Source: G963665925 sp050596425
Lineage (GTDB): Bacteria > Bacillota > Clostridia > Peptostreptococcales > Acidaminobacteraceae
NCBI RefSeq assembly: GCF_050596425.1
Contig: NZ_CP192292.1
Coordinates: forward strand, 2,914,001-2,978,000
Length of the DNA: 64,000 nucleotides
Direction: 5' to 3'
The notes beneath the pieces are model-generated. The model was not told the DNA's origin, ran no database searches, and saw only the letters and a program-made list of their open reading frames with translations. The translations under genes and the position numbers were made by a program. This document shows, in pieces, positions 25,778 to 34,593 of the stretch (its first letter is position 1; every line of letters starts with the position of its first letter).

Positions 25778-27025
25778 CTATAATATCTCACTTGTTTTAG
25801 GCACTCGTAGCAGTAAGACATAGCCAATTATGAAGAGGGCAACTATGCTAAAAATACCATTCTGGGATCGACCAGTCAGATCACTTACAAATCCGACAAG
25901 AAGTGGTCCCATAACAGCGGCAAACTTCCCAAATATATTATAGAAGCCATAAAACTCATTTGATTTTTCTTTAGGAATCAGTTTGCCGTAGTATGATCGA
26001 CTCAAGGCCTGTATCCCCCCTTGAGAAGACGCAACGAGCATCCCCAGAACCCAGTATTCCAGTTCTGTATCCAACTGATAGGCATAGAAGCAGGTGAAAA
26101 TGTAAACAATAATTGCAAATTGAATCATTGTACGCGTGCCAAATCGTTTGGCGAGATGTCCATAAAGAATAGCAAAAGGAAAGGCCACAACTTGAACTGC
26201 CAGTAGTACAACAATCAGCGTTGTTGCGCTTAGACCCACATCCGCCCCATAAACAACTGCCATTTTGATGATGGTGCCCACACCATCAATATAGAAAAAA
26301 TAGGCTATTAAAAAAGAGAATATGACCTTATGCTGACGGATATTTGATAGCGTGGTCCCTAGCCTTCTTAAACTTTTTCTGAGCACATGAGGTTCTCTAT
26401 CTATATAATAACGCTGTTTTACATTCTTAATCATTGGTAGTGAAAACACCCCCCACCAAATTGCCGTTAAAAAGAATCCAATTCGCATGGCAAGTATCTC
26501 ACTTATGCCTAACATTTCATGTTTAAAAATCATGCCAGCAATCACTACGAAGGGAATGGTGCTTCCTATATACCCCCATGCATAGCCATAACTTGAAACC
26601 TGGTCCATTTTTTCTTCACTGGCAACATCCACTAAAAAGGCGTCATAAAACACATTTGCCCCTGCGTAGCCAAACATAGTAAGAATATAGACACCAAGCA
26701 AGATAATCCAGTTTCCATTGGGTACAAATGCTAATACACCAGTAAAAGCCACTCCAATTGTGAGGGCTGTTACAAAAAACTTCTTTTTAATGTCTTTATA
26801 GTCGGCTATTGTACCGAGAATTGGAGCCATAATGGCCACTAAGAATGTGGCAAAAGAATTGGCATATCCCCAGTAGGCTGTTGACCGACTTGCGGCAATC
26901 CCCGCTTGTTCTGCCATAGCCTTATAAAATAGAGGTAAAATAGTGGTTATGATAATTAGGGTGTAAGCTGAGTTTGCCCAGTCATATGTAATCCAGCTTT
27001 TCTCCTTTTTAGTAAACTTAGTCAT
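25778..27025 (-). CDS. MFS transporter of the UMF1/Atg22-like family
   Basis: The 415-residue protein has twelve predicted membrane spans and begins with the hallmark YDWANSAY of the UMF1 family (related to yeast vacuolar Atg22). DASLVD-like FYDAFLVD and SQGGIQALSRSYYGKLIP are also typical. Bacterial members are thought to export small molecules, but the substrate cannot be read from sequence. GGAGG lies before the ATG. It stands alone with its own terminator. Confidence 0.85.
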   Translation of the reverse strand: MTKFTKKEKSWITYDWANSAYTLIIITTILPLFYKAMAEQAGIAASRSTAYWGYANSFATFLVAIMAPILGTIADYKDIKKKFFVTALTIGVAFTGVLAFVPNGNWIILLGVYILTMFGYAGANVFYDAFLVDVASEEKMDQVSSYGYAWGYIGSTIPFVVIAGMIFKHEMLGISEILAMRIGFFLTAIWWGVFSLPMIKNVKQRYYIDREPHVLRKSLRRLGTTLSNIRQHKVIFSFLIAYFFYIDGVGTIIKMAVVYGADVGLSATTLIVVLLAVQVVAFPFAILYGHLAKRFGTRTMIQFAIIVYIFTCFYAYQLDTELEYWVLGMLVASSQGGIQALSRSYYGKLIPKEKSNEFYGFYNIFGKFAAVMGPLLVGFVSDLTGRSQNGIFSIVALFIIGYVLLLRVPKTSEIL

Positions 27026-27126
27026 TATGTCCTCCTTGTTTTGAGACGTATAAAGCGTCTCATATGTGTTATAAGTATAGCAGAATATGTTTTATTATGT
27101 AATACTAAGACCAAGTATTAATTATT

Positions 27127-27154
27127 TTGTCACATTCTAGCCTTATTGTATAAA
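27127..27154 (+). promoter_or_regulatory. Possible promoter of the PLC-like gene
   Basis: -35 TTGTCA, 16-bp spacer, -10 TATAAA. It would give a 120-base leader. Another weaker candidate lies nearer the gene (TTGATA near 27218). Confidence 0.4.
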
Positions 27155-27278
27155 CTAGACCTTTTACCTATACAGTAGTATGATAAAAAGTAGTCCCATA
27201 AGAAGTATATCGTATGTTTGATACACAATAATTAGTCATATTATACATATGGCTGAAAATAAGAAAGGACAACAGACT

Positions 27279-28301
27279 ATGCCAGATATTTTAACCCACG
27301 TTTATTGTGCCGATTTCACAAAGAAACACTTTGAAGACAGTATTGTCATGCGCCAAATAATCGATAAGCACATATCCGCTTTTTATTTAGGGGCTCAAGG
27401 ACCAGACTTCTTTTTTTACTATAGAATATGGCCTTGGAAAAACAACGCATCCATTCCTAAGATGGCTGATAGAATACATAAATCCAAGACAGATGATTTT
27501 TTGCTTGAAGCTATAGACACCATTATCAAGACGGATCTTGGGTCTAAGGCCGGTCAAATGATTTTGGCCTACTGGATGGGTTTTCTCTGTCATTATGCTC
27601 TTGATACAACCGCACATCCTTTCATTTATTATCATAGTGGCATCAACAAGGACAATGATTCTAAAGCCAAGGGAGACCACAACAACCATAAATTTCTTGA
27701 AAATATTATAGATACCATCATGAGTAAAAAGTATGAAAACATTATGGGCCTCCCACGCAATCAGGCAGACTGTCTTCCTAAGGATGCAGATACTTTAATG
27801 CCTGTTTATGAAAGCATCTCAGATGTTATACAAAATGTCTATCAAGAAGATGTGAGTGCTGACATCATACGGGATGCAGTTGCTGATATGAGAAGGCTCA
27901 TCGTCATTATGAACGATCCAAAGCATAGACTGCGGTGGTGGTTTAACAAGGCCGAATCTCTTATTTCAAAGCCTAAGTATATTACGACAGCAGCCTTCCC
28001 CGCAGGATCCAACCTGCACTATGACTTTATGAATATGAACCACAACACTTGGGTCCATCCATGTGACAAGTCAATTGAGTATAAGGAATCTTTCCAAGAC
28101 CTATTTGACACATCAATTGAACGTGCTGTGGAACTCCTTGAGTTTGCCTGGGATACCATTCGTGGAGATCAAACCAAAGAAGAATTTAAAAGTCTTGTCG
28201 GAGGTCTCTCCTATGACACAGGACTCCCTTGCACAGATCCAAGAAAGCTACGCTACTCAGATTCCATATTCACAAAATATGATATTAAAGCCTATAAATA
28301 A
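27279..28301 (+). CDS. Zinc-dependent phospholipase C-like protein
   Basis: The 340-residue protein fits the zinc-dependent phospholipase C superfamily (PF00882). The pattern is MPDILTHVYCADF at the N terminus, YLGAQGPDFFFYY, FLCHYALDTTAHPFIYYH and a later GDHNNHKFLENIIDT; these supply the Asp and His metal ligands. No signal peptide is visible, so it acts inside the cell, unlike alpha-toxin. The start MPDILTH is chosen because AAAGGA lies 9 bases upstream and relatives begin at this motif; an earlier in-frame ATG lacks a site. Substrate unknown. Confidence 0.75.
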   Translation: MPDILTHVYCADFTKKHFEDSIVMRQIIDKHISAFYLGAQGPDFFFYYRIWPWKNNASIPKMADRIHKSKTDDFLLEAIDTIIKTDLGSKAGQMILAYWMGFLCHYALDTTAHPFIYYHSGINKDNDSKAKGDHNNHKFLENIIDTIMSKKYENIMGLPRNQADCLPKDADTLMPVYESISDVIQNVYQEDVSADIIRDAVADMRRLIVIMNDPKHRLRWWFNKAESLISKPKYITTAAFPAGSNLHYDFMNMNHNTWVHPCDKSIEYKESFQDLFDTSIERAVELLEFAWDTIRGDQTKEEFKSLVGGLSYDTGLPCTDPRKLRYSDSIFTKYDIKAYK

Positions 28302-28305
28302 TATA

Positions 28306-28345
28306 AGCTGCAGTTGAATGACCTAAATCACATTCAACTGCAGCT
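28306..28345. terminator. Bidirectional terminator
   Basis: A perfect 15-bp stem (AGCTGCAGTTGAATG and complement, loop of 10) is followed by CTTTTAATTT on the plus strand and A/T-rich sequence on the other. It separates the convergent PLC-like and lipoprotein genes. Confidence 0.8.
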
Positions 28346-28368
28346 CTTTTAATTTAGACAGCCCTGTC

Positions 28369-29160
28369 TCATTTGATATTTGAAATGTATATTGTCACTT
28401 CTTTAAAGGCATTATCATAGGGGTGCATAATCTGAAAATCTTGCTGACCGCCAGGTCTAACCTTTTCATTTGAGTTTGTGAAATCGGAATCCAGTACCTG
28501 CCCTTGACCATCACCATATTCGGCAATTATTTTATAGTACCGTATGGTTTTCTCACCAGTGTTCATCAAATGGCCTTTTATATAGGAAAAATTACCATCA
28601 ACAGTCCATGTCCACCCTTCCATAATCTCTGCATTTGTTCCTTCTGCCGCGTGAATAACAGGTTCCTTTGCCGGCAAGACTTCATCCACCCAGATTTGAA
28701 CTGAAAAGTGACTTGACTCAAATCTATTTGAAATCTTAAACATCTTTTGATGACCAGGCCATATAACCTCTCCATACACGGTGGAGTCACTGTCTACTAG
28801 GTCTTCATTTTCGTTTAAGTATTCTGCCCGAATGCGAAAAAAACCGATCGGCGTCTCCCCATCATTCAGCAAACGACCTCGAACCACAGTGTAATCTCCA
28901 TCCTTTTCCCATGTCCAGTCTTCCAAAATTCGTCCACTTACCACAGGCGAGCTTTTATCGACCTCCGATTCACGAGTTTCATCTTCTGATGTGTTCTGGA
29001 GATCTTTCTTTTGAATGGGATCTTCTCCAATGACAAGTGGATCAGTAACAGGTGTCTCCATTATCGGGGTTTCATCTATCTTATTTTTATTTTCATTGCA
29101 AGCAGTCATCAGACCTGCAACAAGAATCACTAGGGTTAGTATGCATAATTTTTTATTCAA
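28369..29160 (-). CDS. Lipoprotein with two FxLYD-like repeats
   Basis: The 263-residue protein has a lipoprotein signal with lipobox LMTAC (Cys about residue 21), an acidic/polar linker (about 22-70) and two similar domains of about 90 residues. Each starts with E(D/G)WTW, continues with G-x-LxNxGE and has F/YY-xx-AEY and a P-G-H/G-Q-x-x-F motif, as in FxLYD immunoglobulin-like domains. It should be anchored to the outer face of the membrane. Function is unknown. The gene is alone. Confidence 0.72.
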   Translation of the reverse strand: MNKKLCILTLVILVAGLMTACNENKNKIDETPIMETPVTDPLVIGEDPIQKKDLQNTSEDETRESEVDKSSPVVSGRILEDWTWEKDGDYTVVRGRLLNDGETPIGFFRIRAEYLNENEDLVDSDSTVYGEVIWPGHQKMFKISNRFESSHFSVQIWVDEVLPAKEPVIHAAEGTNAEIMEGWTWTVDGNFSYIKGHLMNTGEKTIRYYKIIAEYGDGQGQVLDSDFTNSNEKVRPGGQQDFQIMHPYDNAFKEVTIYISNIK

Positions 29161-29377
29161 ATCATCACCACTTTTTATACATTTTTAGAACATAGGTCAT
29201 ACAAAATTTTATCGTATAATTCGTCTTTTGTCTTATAAACATATTATAGCATGCATCATAGTCTATATGATCACACCAAAAACACACACAAAAGGTAATA
29301 TTATGCTAAACTCAACAAGGAGATATAAATAATATCCACAACATAAACATGTTTTTACATCAGGAAGGATGTCATTT

Positions 29378-30082
29378 ATGAATCAAAAGACGAAAATGGG
29401 AATTTCAATTATCACCGGGCTCTTGCCCTCCTGGCTACTTGGCTATCAAGCTGCCCTTTTTATTCAAGAAATAACCAGCAAAACACAAATAGTCGGCGAT
29501 CGAAAGATGTTAATCTTCATACACCCCACGCTTCTGCTGGTTCTTGCAGCGGTCATATCCATATGTTTATTATTTGTTTGGCATAAAATTTTTGGACCCT
29601 TATGGGACGCTCTTAATAAGCAGATGAAAAAACTTAAAAACATTCATGTGAACAAGCCTAGTCTTGCATCAATCAAGTCTATTATTTCAAGTTTTTTCAC
29701 TTTTGGACAGTGGAAAGCTGAAAAGATAGTTCAGATTATATTCTACCTCGGTATAGCCGCAGTTTTTTTTCAGTTTATGTACCTTATTGAGTTTGCCGCC
29801 TTAGGTCTTGGTATCAAAGAGTTCGCATCATTTGGTATAAATCTTTCATATAACTTTCCGGTCACATCCACAATGTTTGTTATCACTCTTGTGTTTACGA
29901 TCCTATTAGAACTTATTCTTTGGAAATGTGTTTGTGAGATTTTACTTATTATACTCCGTGCCTTTGAAGCTTATTTTTACAAGACTGTTCGACCAGAAAA
30001 ATTGAATGACTATGTCTTTTCTGAGAAACAAACCACACGTTCAGATGAACCTGGAAAAAATGAGCACATTCATGAGTCGTAA
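29378..30082 (+). CDS. DUF4282-like membrane protein
   Basis: The 234-residue protein has two N-terminal membrane spans (about 9-26 and 45-65), a short basic loop and a C-terminal part starting SSFFTFGQWKAEKIVQIIFY with two further spans and the ILWKCVCEILLIILRAFEAYF motif typical of DUF4282. The tail is charged. I choose the second ATG (MNQKTK) because GGAAGG is 9 bases from it and touches the first ATG. Function is unknown. Confidence 0.65.
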   Translation: MNQKTKMGISIITGLLPSWLLGYQAALFIQEITSKTQIVGDRKMLIFIHPTLLLVLAAVISICLLFVWHKIFGPLWDALNKQMKKLKNIHVNKPSLASIKSIISSFFTFGQWKAEKIVQIIFYLGIAAVFFQFMYLIEFAALGLGIKEFASFGINLSYNFPVTSTMFVITLVFTILLELILWKCVCEILLIILRAFEAYFYKTVRPEKLNDYVFSEKQTTRSDEPGKNEHIHES

Positions 30083-30099
30083 ACGATTCAACAAATAAT

Positions 30100-30143
30100 A
30101 AAACCTTTCAGACGCTACATCAAGCTATGGTCTGGAAGGTTTT
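30100..30143. terminator. Terminator between convergent genes
   Basis: AAAACCTTTCAGAC pairs with GTCTGGAAGGTTTT around a 17-base loop. It overlaps the stop codon of the GGDEF gene and serves the plus-strand DUF4282-like gene. Confidence 0.65.
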
Positions 30144-31809
30144 ATGCTTCGTCAATATTATTATCATAAACAACTTGGTTGCGTCCCTTTTCTTTGGCCT
30201 CATACATAAGCTTATCCGCCTTACCAATAAAAATGGTTGATGACCCCTTTTCATATTGGCAAACCCCTGCACTGACAGTTATAGATGTCTTTCCAAAGGA
30301 ATAATCCAAGCCTTTAATTTTATTTCTGACTCGTTCAATAATACTTTTTGTTTCAGACTGACTTGTGCCTGTAAATACAAATAAAAACTCTTCCCCGCCA
30401 AAACGCCCAACTCGATCTGTTTCTCTTATACTTGACCTAAAGACACTTGCCAGCTTCTTCAAGACCTCATCACCCGCAGTATGACCGTAGGTGTCATTGA
30501 TTCTTTTGAAGTGATCTATATCTGCCATCATTATTGTAACTGGCCTATCATACCGTTTAGCCTGATTGATCTGTTCTTCTAAATAATCAAGAATATTCCT
30601 CCTATTGTCAAGCCCTGTTAAACCATCTGTCCTAGCCAATTTAACCAAGCGTTCCTTTTCTTCTTCCAAGGCTTCATTTGCCTGTGCAAGTTTTGCATTG
30701 GCCTTGTTGAGTTCAATTGTTCTGACTTCAACGAGTCCCTCTAGGTCTGTGTTCGATTTCATGAGAGCTTTGGTGGAATTCAAGAGAGATTCAGCCATTT
30801 TATTGATGGCATCACCTAGTTTTGCAAATTCATCAGACTGTATCTGCGGCACACGCATACTGTACTCTCCAGCTGAAATTCTTTCCGTAATTCGAATCAA
30901 AGCGTTCATATTCCTGTTGATGTATTTGGACAAATAAAAATTAATCACAAAACAGAGTACAATCATAAGGACCAAAGTCACATTAAAAGCTTCTAAGAGT
31001 CCCTTTCTTTCATCTTCAATCCTAGTCTTTTGTATGTCTAAAATACGCTCAATATCAATGTTTGTCCCTTCTGTAAAAGAACTTAATGTAACACTCTTAA
31101 CTTCCAACTCTTTACGTTTATCAATTAACTTATACATGTTTTCATTTAAACTTTTCAACAAGACTTCTATTCTAAGTCCCATGACTTGATACTCAATAGG
31201 AAGTGAGTCCATGTGCTTCAAAGCAGAGGCCTTTTCTATAATATCATTCATTCCATCCCAGTCGTTTGTATAAGTCTCGCTCAGCATGTTATTTACTGAG
31301 AAGTACTGATTGTAGAGGCCGATTAGTCTTTTTCTAAGAGCCCAGACAATTTTATCTGACTCTGGGTACTGTCTTTGATCAAATGAATCCAAACTATCAG
31401 AAAGCTTATTCATATCCGACTCAATGGAATTTTTCAGGGCGAGCATTTGATCTGTTAAACTGATCATTTGGGTGAATTCGTCTTCATATCTATTAAGGTC
31501 TTCAAGAATGATATTAAAAATGCGCAACTGTTCCTTTGAAATATAGGCATCTTGAATAAGCTCAATCGACTCCACAAGACTCCCTCGATGATAAAAAACA
31601 TCCAGTGCATCTTCTCTACGGGACGACGAGACATATTTTAGTTGAGATATTTCACTGTAGTTAACCTCACTTTGTATGTCTACTATTTGGTCATTGGTTC
31701 TATTCATTCTATTCATGTACTGAATGGTTAAGGACATGTATACACCAAAGATACCTATCATAACCATAATAGACAAAAACGCAATGAACAGTCGCTTCTT
31801 TATTGACAT
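30142..31809 (-). CDS. Transmembrane diguanylate cyclase with HAMP domain
   Basis: The protein of about 555 residues is a receptor-type cyclic-di-GMP synthase. It has an N-terminal membrane span (about 8-27), an extracellular helical sensor of about 250 residues, a second span (VTLVLMIVLCFVINFYL), a HAMP domain, a coiled coil (about 355-395) and a GGDEF domain with active site RFGGEEF. An inhibitory RxxD site (RETD) sits five residues before GGEEF, so product inhibition is expected. GGAGG precedes the chosen ATG (MSIKKRL). The upstream sugar-binding lipoprotein may supply its ligand signal. Confidence 0.9.
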   Translation of the reverse strand: MSIKKRLFIAFLSIMVMIGIFGVYMSLTIQYMNRMNRTNDQIVDIQSEVNYSEISQLKYVSSSRREDALDVFYHRGSLVESIELIQDAYISKEQLRIFNIILEDLNRYEDEFTQMISLTDQMLALKNSIESDMNKLSDSLDSFDQRQYPESDKIVWALRKRLIGLYNQYFSVNNMLSETYTNDWDGMNDIIEKASALKHMDSLPIEYQVMGLRIEVLLKSLNENMYKLIDKRKELEVKSVTLSSFTEGTNIDIERILDIQKTRIEDERKGLLEAFNVTLVLMIVLCFVINFYLSKYINRNMNALIRITERISAGEYSMRVPQIQSDEFAKLGDAINKMAESLLNSTKALMKSNTDLEGLVEVRTIELNKANAKLAQANEALEEEKERLVKLARTDGLTGLDNRRNILDYLEEQINQAKRYDRPVTIMMADIDHFKRINDTYGHTAGDEVLKKLASVFRSSIRETDRVGRFGGEEFLFVFTGTSQSETKSIIERVRNKIKGLDYSFGKTSITVSAGVCQYEKGSSTIFIGKADKLMYEAKEKGRNQVVYDNNIDEA

Positions 31810-31905
31810 GAAGGCCTCCATTCTGCCCGATTTTGCTTTTATCTTTGTATCGCATTATCCAGTTCTTGAAGAAGAACTTCATAAGCTTCAGGAAAGCTTA
31901 AAAAT

Positions 31906-33093
31906 TCAATGAAAAAAATCTAAGCCCTTTTCAGCTGTATCAGGACTTGTTGCAAGATCATAGTTAAAAGCCCAATGTTTGCTTGCTTTGATATCTTCAA
32001 GCATCCTTAAATGGTAATCGTCATAAATGGTCTCTGGCGTATTTTTATTTGGAACAAAAGCGCCTGAACCTAAGGCCATCTCTATTTGATTATCAACCTC
32101 AGCAAATTGGACGATGGCTTCTTTGGCTCCTTCAATATTGATAGCATCCTTGCCAATAACAATGCCATCCACAGGGCCTAGTGCCACCAGTGGGGTCTTC
32201 TTATCTATTACAGGAAAAGAAAACACGTCATAATTCCCCTCACTGTTTGATTGGGATAAGGCACCAGAGAACCAAGTTCCCATAAGTGTCATGCCATATT
32301 CCCCCTCCATAAGCGGTTCAATAATATCTTCAGCCCAATCAGAATCCGTAGCATTGGAATTAAAGTAACCTGCATCAATCAGATCCTTCCATAACTTCAC
32401 CGCTCTTAGGACTTCTGGCTCCGTATAATGTCTCTGATCACTCATAAGTTGTGTTCTATACTCAAAACCAGCCGTTCTTAGGAGAAGGTAGTCAAACCAA
32501 AACTGGGCAGGCCATTTGTCTTTTGCACCCAGCCCAATCGGGGTGACACCTCCTTTTTTAAGTGTTTCACAGACACTTATAAATTCTTCCCAAGTCTTAG
32601 GCGGACTCAGGTTATACTTGTCAAAGACATCTTTATTATAGTAAAAAGTAACATAATGCTGGGTTAATGGAATTAAGTAGTACTTTCCATCATAAAGGCT
32701 TGCAGAGTCAAGTAGTGTTTTGGGAAATACATTCTCAAGGTCGTAAGCCTTGAAGACATCATCAATCGGCTCCAAATATGAAACAATACTCCTTGTTTTC
32801 TCGCCTGCCCAGTAGGAATTTAAATCAGCAGGCCTGCCATTTTCAAGAGAGTTTAATATGTTCACTTTGTAGGCTTCATGGTCAATGGGAACAGCATTTA
32901 GACGATACACTGTTTGACTATCGTTATAACGGGCAACCATCTCATCAATTCCGCCGCTCAAAGTGCCCGAGAAATAATGATGAAAAATAATGGGCTCTCT
33001 TTTTTCTTCTCCATCTTGAATGGACACTTGTTCACAAGCTGACAAAACCAGTATTATTACTAAAGAAAAAATCACCCAGCTGATTTTTCTCAT
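31906..33093 (-). CDS. Extracellular sugar-binding lipoprotein (ABC type) without transporter
   Basis: The 395-residue protein has a lipobox (LSAC, Cys about 20) and a type-1 solute-binding fold of the carbohydrate family, with YNKDVFDKYNLSPPKTWEEF, a classic motif of sugar-binding proteins, and GEYGMTLMGTWFSG. No permease or ATPase gene is nearby. The next gene on the strand, 96 bp downstream, is a receptor-type diguanylate cyclase with a large outer domain. A signalling role is therefore more likely than transport. Confidence 0.85.
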   Translation of the reverse strand: MRKISWVIFSLVIILVLSACEQVSIQDGEEKREPIIFHHYFSGTLSGGIDEMVARYNDSQTVYRLNAVPIDHEAYKVNILNSLENGRPADLNSYWAGEKTRSIVSYLEPIDDVFKAYDLENVFPKTLLDSASLYDGKYYLIPLTQHYVTFYYNKDVFDKYNLSPPKTWEEFISVCETLKKGGVTPIGLGAKDKWPAQFWFDYLLLRTAGFEYRTQLMSDQRHYTEPEVLRAVKLWKDLIDAGYFNSNATDSDWAEDIIEPLMEGEYGMTLMGTWFSGALSQSNSEGNYDVFSFPVIDKKTPLVALGPVDGIVIGKDAINIEGAKEAIVQFAEVDNQIEMALGSGAFVPNKNTPETIYDDYHLRMLEDIKASKHWAFNYDLATSPDTAEKGLDFFH

Positions 33094-33246
33094 TTTCCCA
33101 CCTCCATAATTTTTCCACTTGTTTATAGATACCCAATTCCTCTAAACATATTTAGGTCTAATCGTCTTACAGTACACTTTAATATGCTCAAACCCAATGT
33201 TTCAAAATATGTTCAGCAATATTTTCCAGATTTCTGAAGACTTGAA

Positions 33247-33276
33247 TTGACTTCTCTTTCATCATTGACTTATAAT
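33247..33276 (+). promoter_or_regulatory. Promoter of the esterase gene
   Basis: -35 TTGACT, 18-bp spacer, -10 TATAAT, about 35 bases before the start codon. Confidence 0.7.
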
Positions 33277-33310
33277 ACTTTTGTCAGACACATGAAAAGG
33301 CAGGTATATT

Positions 33311-34249
33311 ATGCAAAAATACAATATCCATAAGGATTTCAAAGCACTGACTCGACTCAATATGAAGTTGTCGAGTATGGCAGATATCAACGCAAGAAGG
33401 CTAATTAGTAAAATTACAACACTTCCTGTACATATAACAAAAGACTTAAAAATCTACAGTGAGTCCATCAAAGGTTACAAAAATCACGATTTGAAAGTGG
33501 ATGTGTTTGACCCTTGGGAGAGGGAAGACAAATTGCCCTGCATTATTTTTTATCATGGTGGCGGTTTCATGCTAGGGCTTAATGAAGCCCACTATAGATA
33601 CGCCAGTGAGTATGCGCGGGGTGTCTCAGCAGTGGTCATCATGCCAGATTATAGATTGGCGCCAGAAGATCCGTTTCCATTTGGTGTTGAAGATTGCTAC
33701 AGCACCCTTCTTTGGGCTTATGAAAATGCTGATCGTTTAGGAATCGACCAAAACAAAATTGCAGTTGTTGGTGAGAGCGCCGGCGGTAATTTAAGTGCCG
33801 CTGTATCATTGATGGCACGGGATCGAAATGGGCCCAAACTGAAATGCCAAGTCCTAATTTATCCAACAACAGATGATGAACATAAAACTGAGTCCGCTCG
33901 GAATTTCACTGACACCCCTATGTTTTATAGTGAAGCAAATAAATTTATGTGGAAGCAGTATTTGTCAGAGTGGCTGGGAAGAGTGTCTCCCTACGCAGCA
34001 CCCATGCGGGCTGAAAGCTTAAAAAATCTGCCTCCAGCTTATGTGGAAACAGCGGAGTTTGATCCCCTTCACGATGAAGGCATTGCATATGCCAAACGTA
34101 TGAAAGAAGACGGCGTTGAAGTGGTGATTCATGAAACAAAAGGAACCGTTCACGGTTATGATGTTATAAAAAGAAGTGATATTACAAAGGATAGTCTTGA
34201 AAAAAGACTGGTTTTCTTAAAATGGAAATTGCAGTTGGAAGACAATTAG
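33311..34249 (+). CDS. Alpha/beta hydrolase, HSL/acetyl-esterase family
   Basis: The 312-residue protein is a serine esterase of the hormone-sensitive-lipase group. It shows the oxyanion-hole motif HGGGF (about residue 84), the nucleophile elbow GESAGG (Ser about 157), the catalytic Asp in ETAEFDPLHDE (about 253) and the His in GTVHGYD (about 283). There is no signal peptide, so it is cytoplasmic and should split short acyl esters. A promoter and a strong terminator flank it as a single gene. Confidence 0.88.
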   Translation: MQKYNIHKDFKALTRLNMKLSSMADINARRLISKITTLPVHITKDLKIYSESIKGYKNHDLKVDVFDPWEREDKLPCIIFYHGGGFMLGLNEAHYRYASEYARGVSAVVIMPDYRLAPEDPFPFGVEDCYSTLLWAYENADRLGIDQNKIAVVGESAGGNLSAAVSLMARDRNGPKLKCQVLIYPTTDDEHKTESARNFTDTPMFYSEANKFMWKQYLSEWLGRVSPYAAPMRAESLKNLPPAYVETAEFDPLHDEGIAYAKRMKEDGVEVVIHETKGTVHGYDVIKRSDITKDSLEKRLVFLKWKLQLEDN

Positions 34250-34270
34250 CCTTTTTCATAAAGATGTATA

Positions 34271-34317
34271 AAAACCGCCTAGAAAACGTACTTAAATGTA
34301 CTTTTCTAGGCGGTTTT
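34271..34317 (+). terminator. Terminator of the esterase gene
   Basis: AAAACCGCCTAGAAAA-cGTAC pairs with its complement around TTAAAT, ending TTTT. One mismatch. A strong rho-independent form. Confidence 0.9.
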
Positions 34318-34359
34318 ATCTTTAGCAATATGTGCCCATTCCCAAGATGACCGACAGCT

Positions 34360-34455
34360 TTCTAAGACAAGGTTTCATATTGTCAGGCACTGTGAGCGTA
34401 CTTTAGGTACGTGATCTGGGTGTGTCAATATGAATAACGATGTATTAGAAGTGCT
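34360..34455. repeat. 96-nt palindromic repeat, copy 1
   Basis: This unit differs from copy 2 at about four of 96 positions. Inside it, TTCTAA pairs with TTAGAA at the ends, TTCATATTG with CAATATGAA, and CGTAC with GTACG around a five-base loop, so the whole unit folds into a long interrupted hairpin on either strand. No coding frame is present. Confidence 0.8.
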
Positions 34456-34467
34456 ACCTTCCATATT

Positions 34468-34593
34468 CCAGACTGGCGATAGCCTTCTAAGACAAGGCTT
34501 CATATTGTCAGGCACTGTGAGCGTACTTTGGGTACGTGATCTGGGCCTGTCAATATGAATAACGATGTATTAGAAGTGCTAGCGCCAGTCTGG
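34468..34593. repeat. 126-bp extended hairpin (copy 2 of repeat plus outer arms)
   Basis: Copy 2 of the 96-nt repeat lies at 34485-34580. Here the hairpin extends outward: CCAGACTGGCG (34468-34478) is the inverse of CGCCAGTCTGG (34583-34593). The right outer arm contains the last codons and stop of the pantothenate kinase gene. The left arm is thus an inverted copy of the end of that gene. Confidence 0.8.

Noticed and set aside
34360..34580. CRISPR array
   Set aside because: Only two units, 96 nt long and 29 bp apart, with no cas genes; they are long palindromes.
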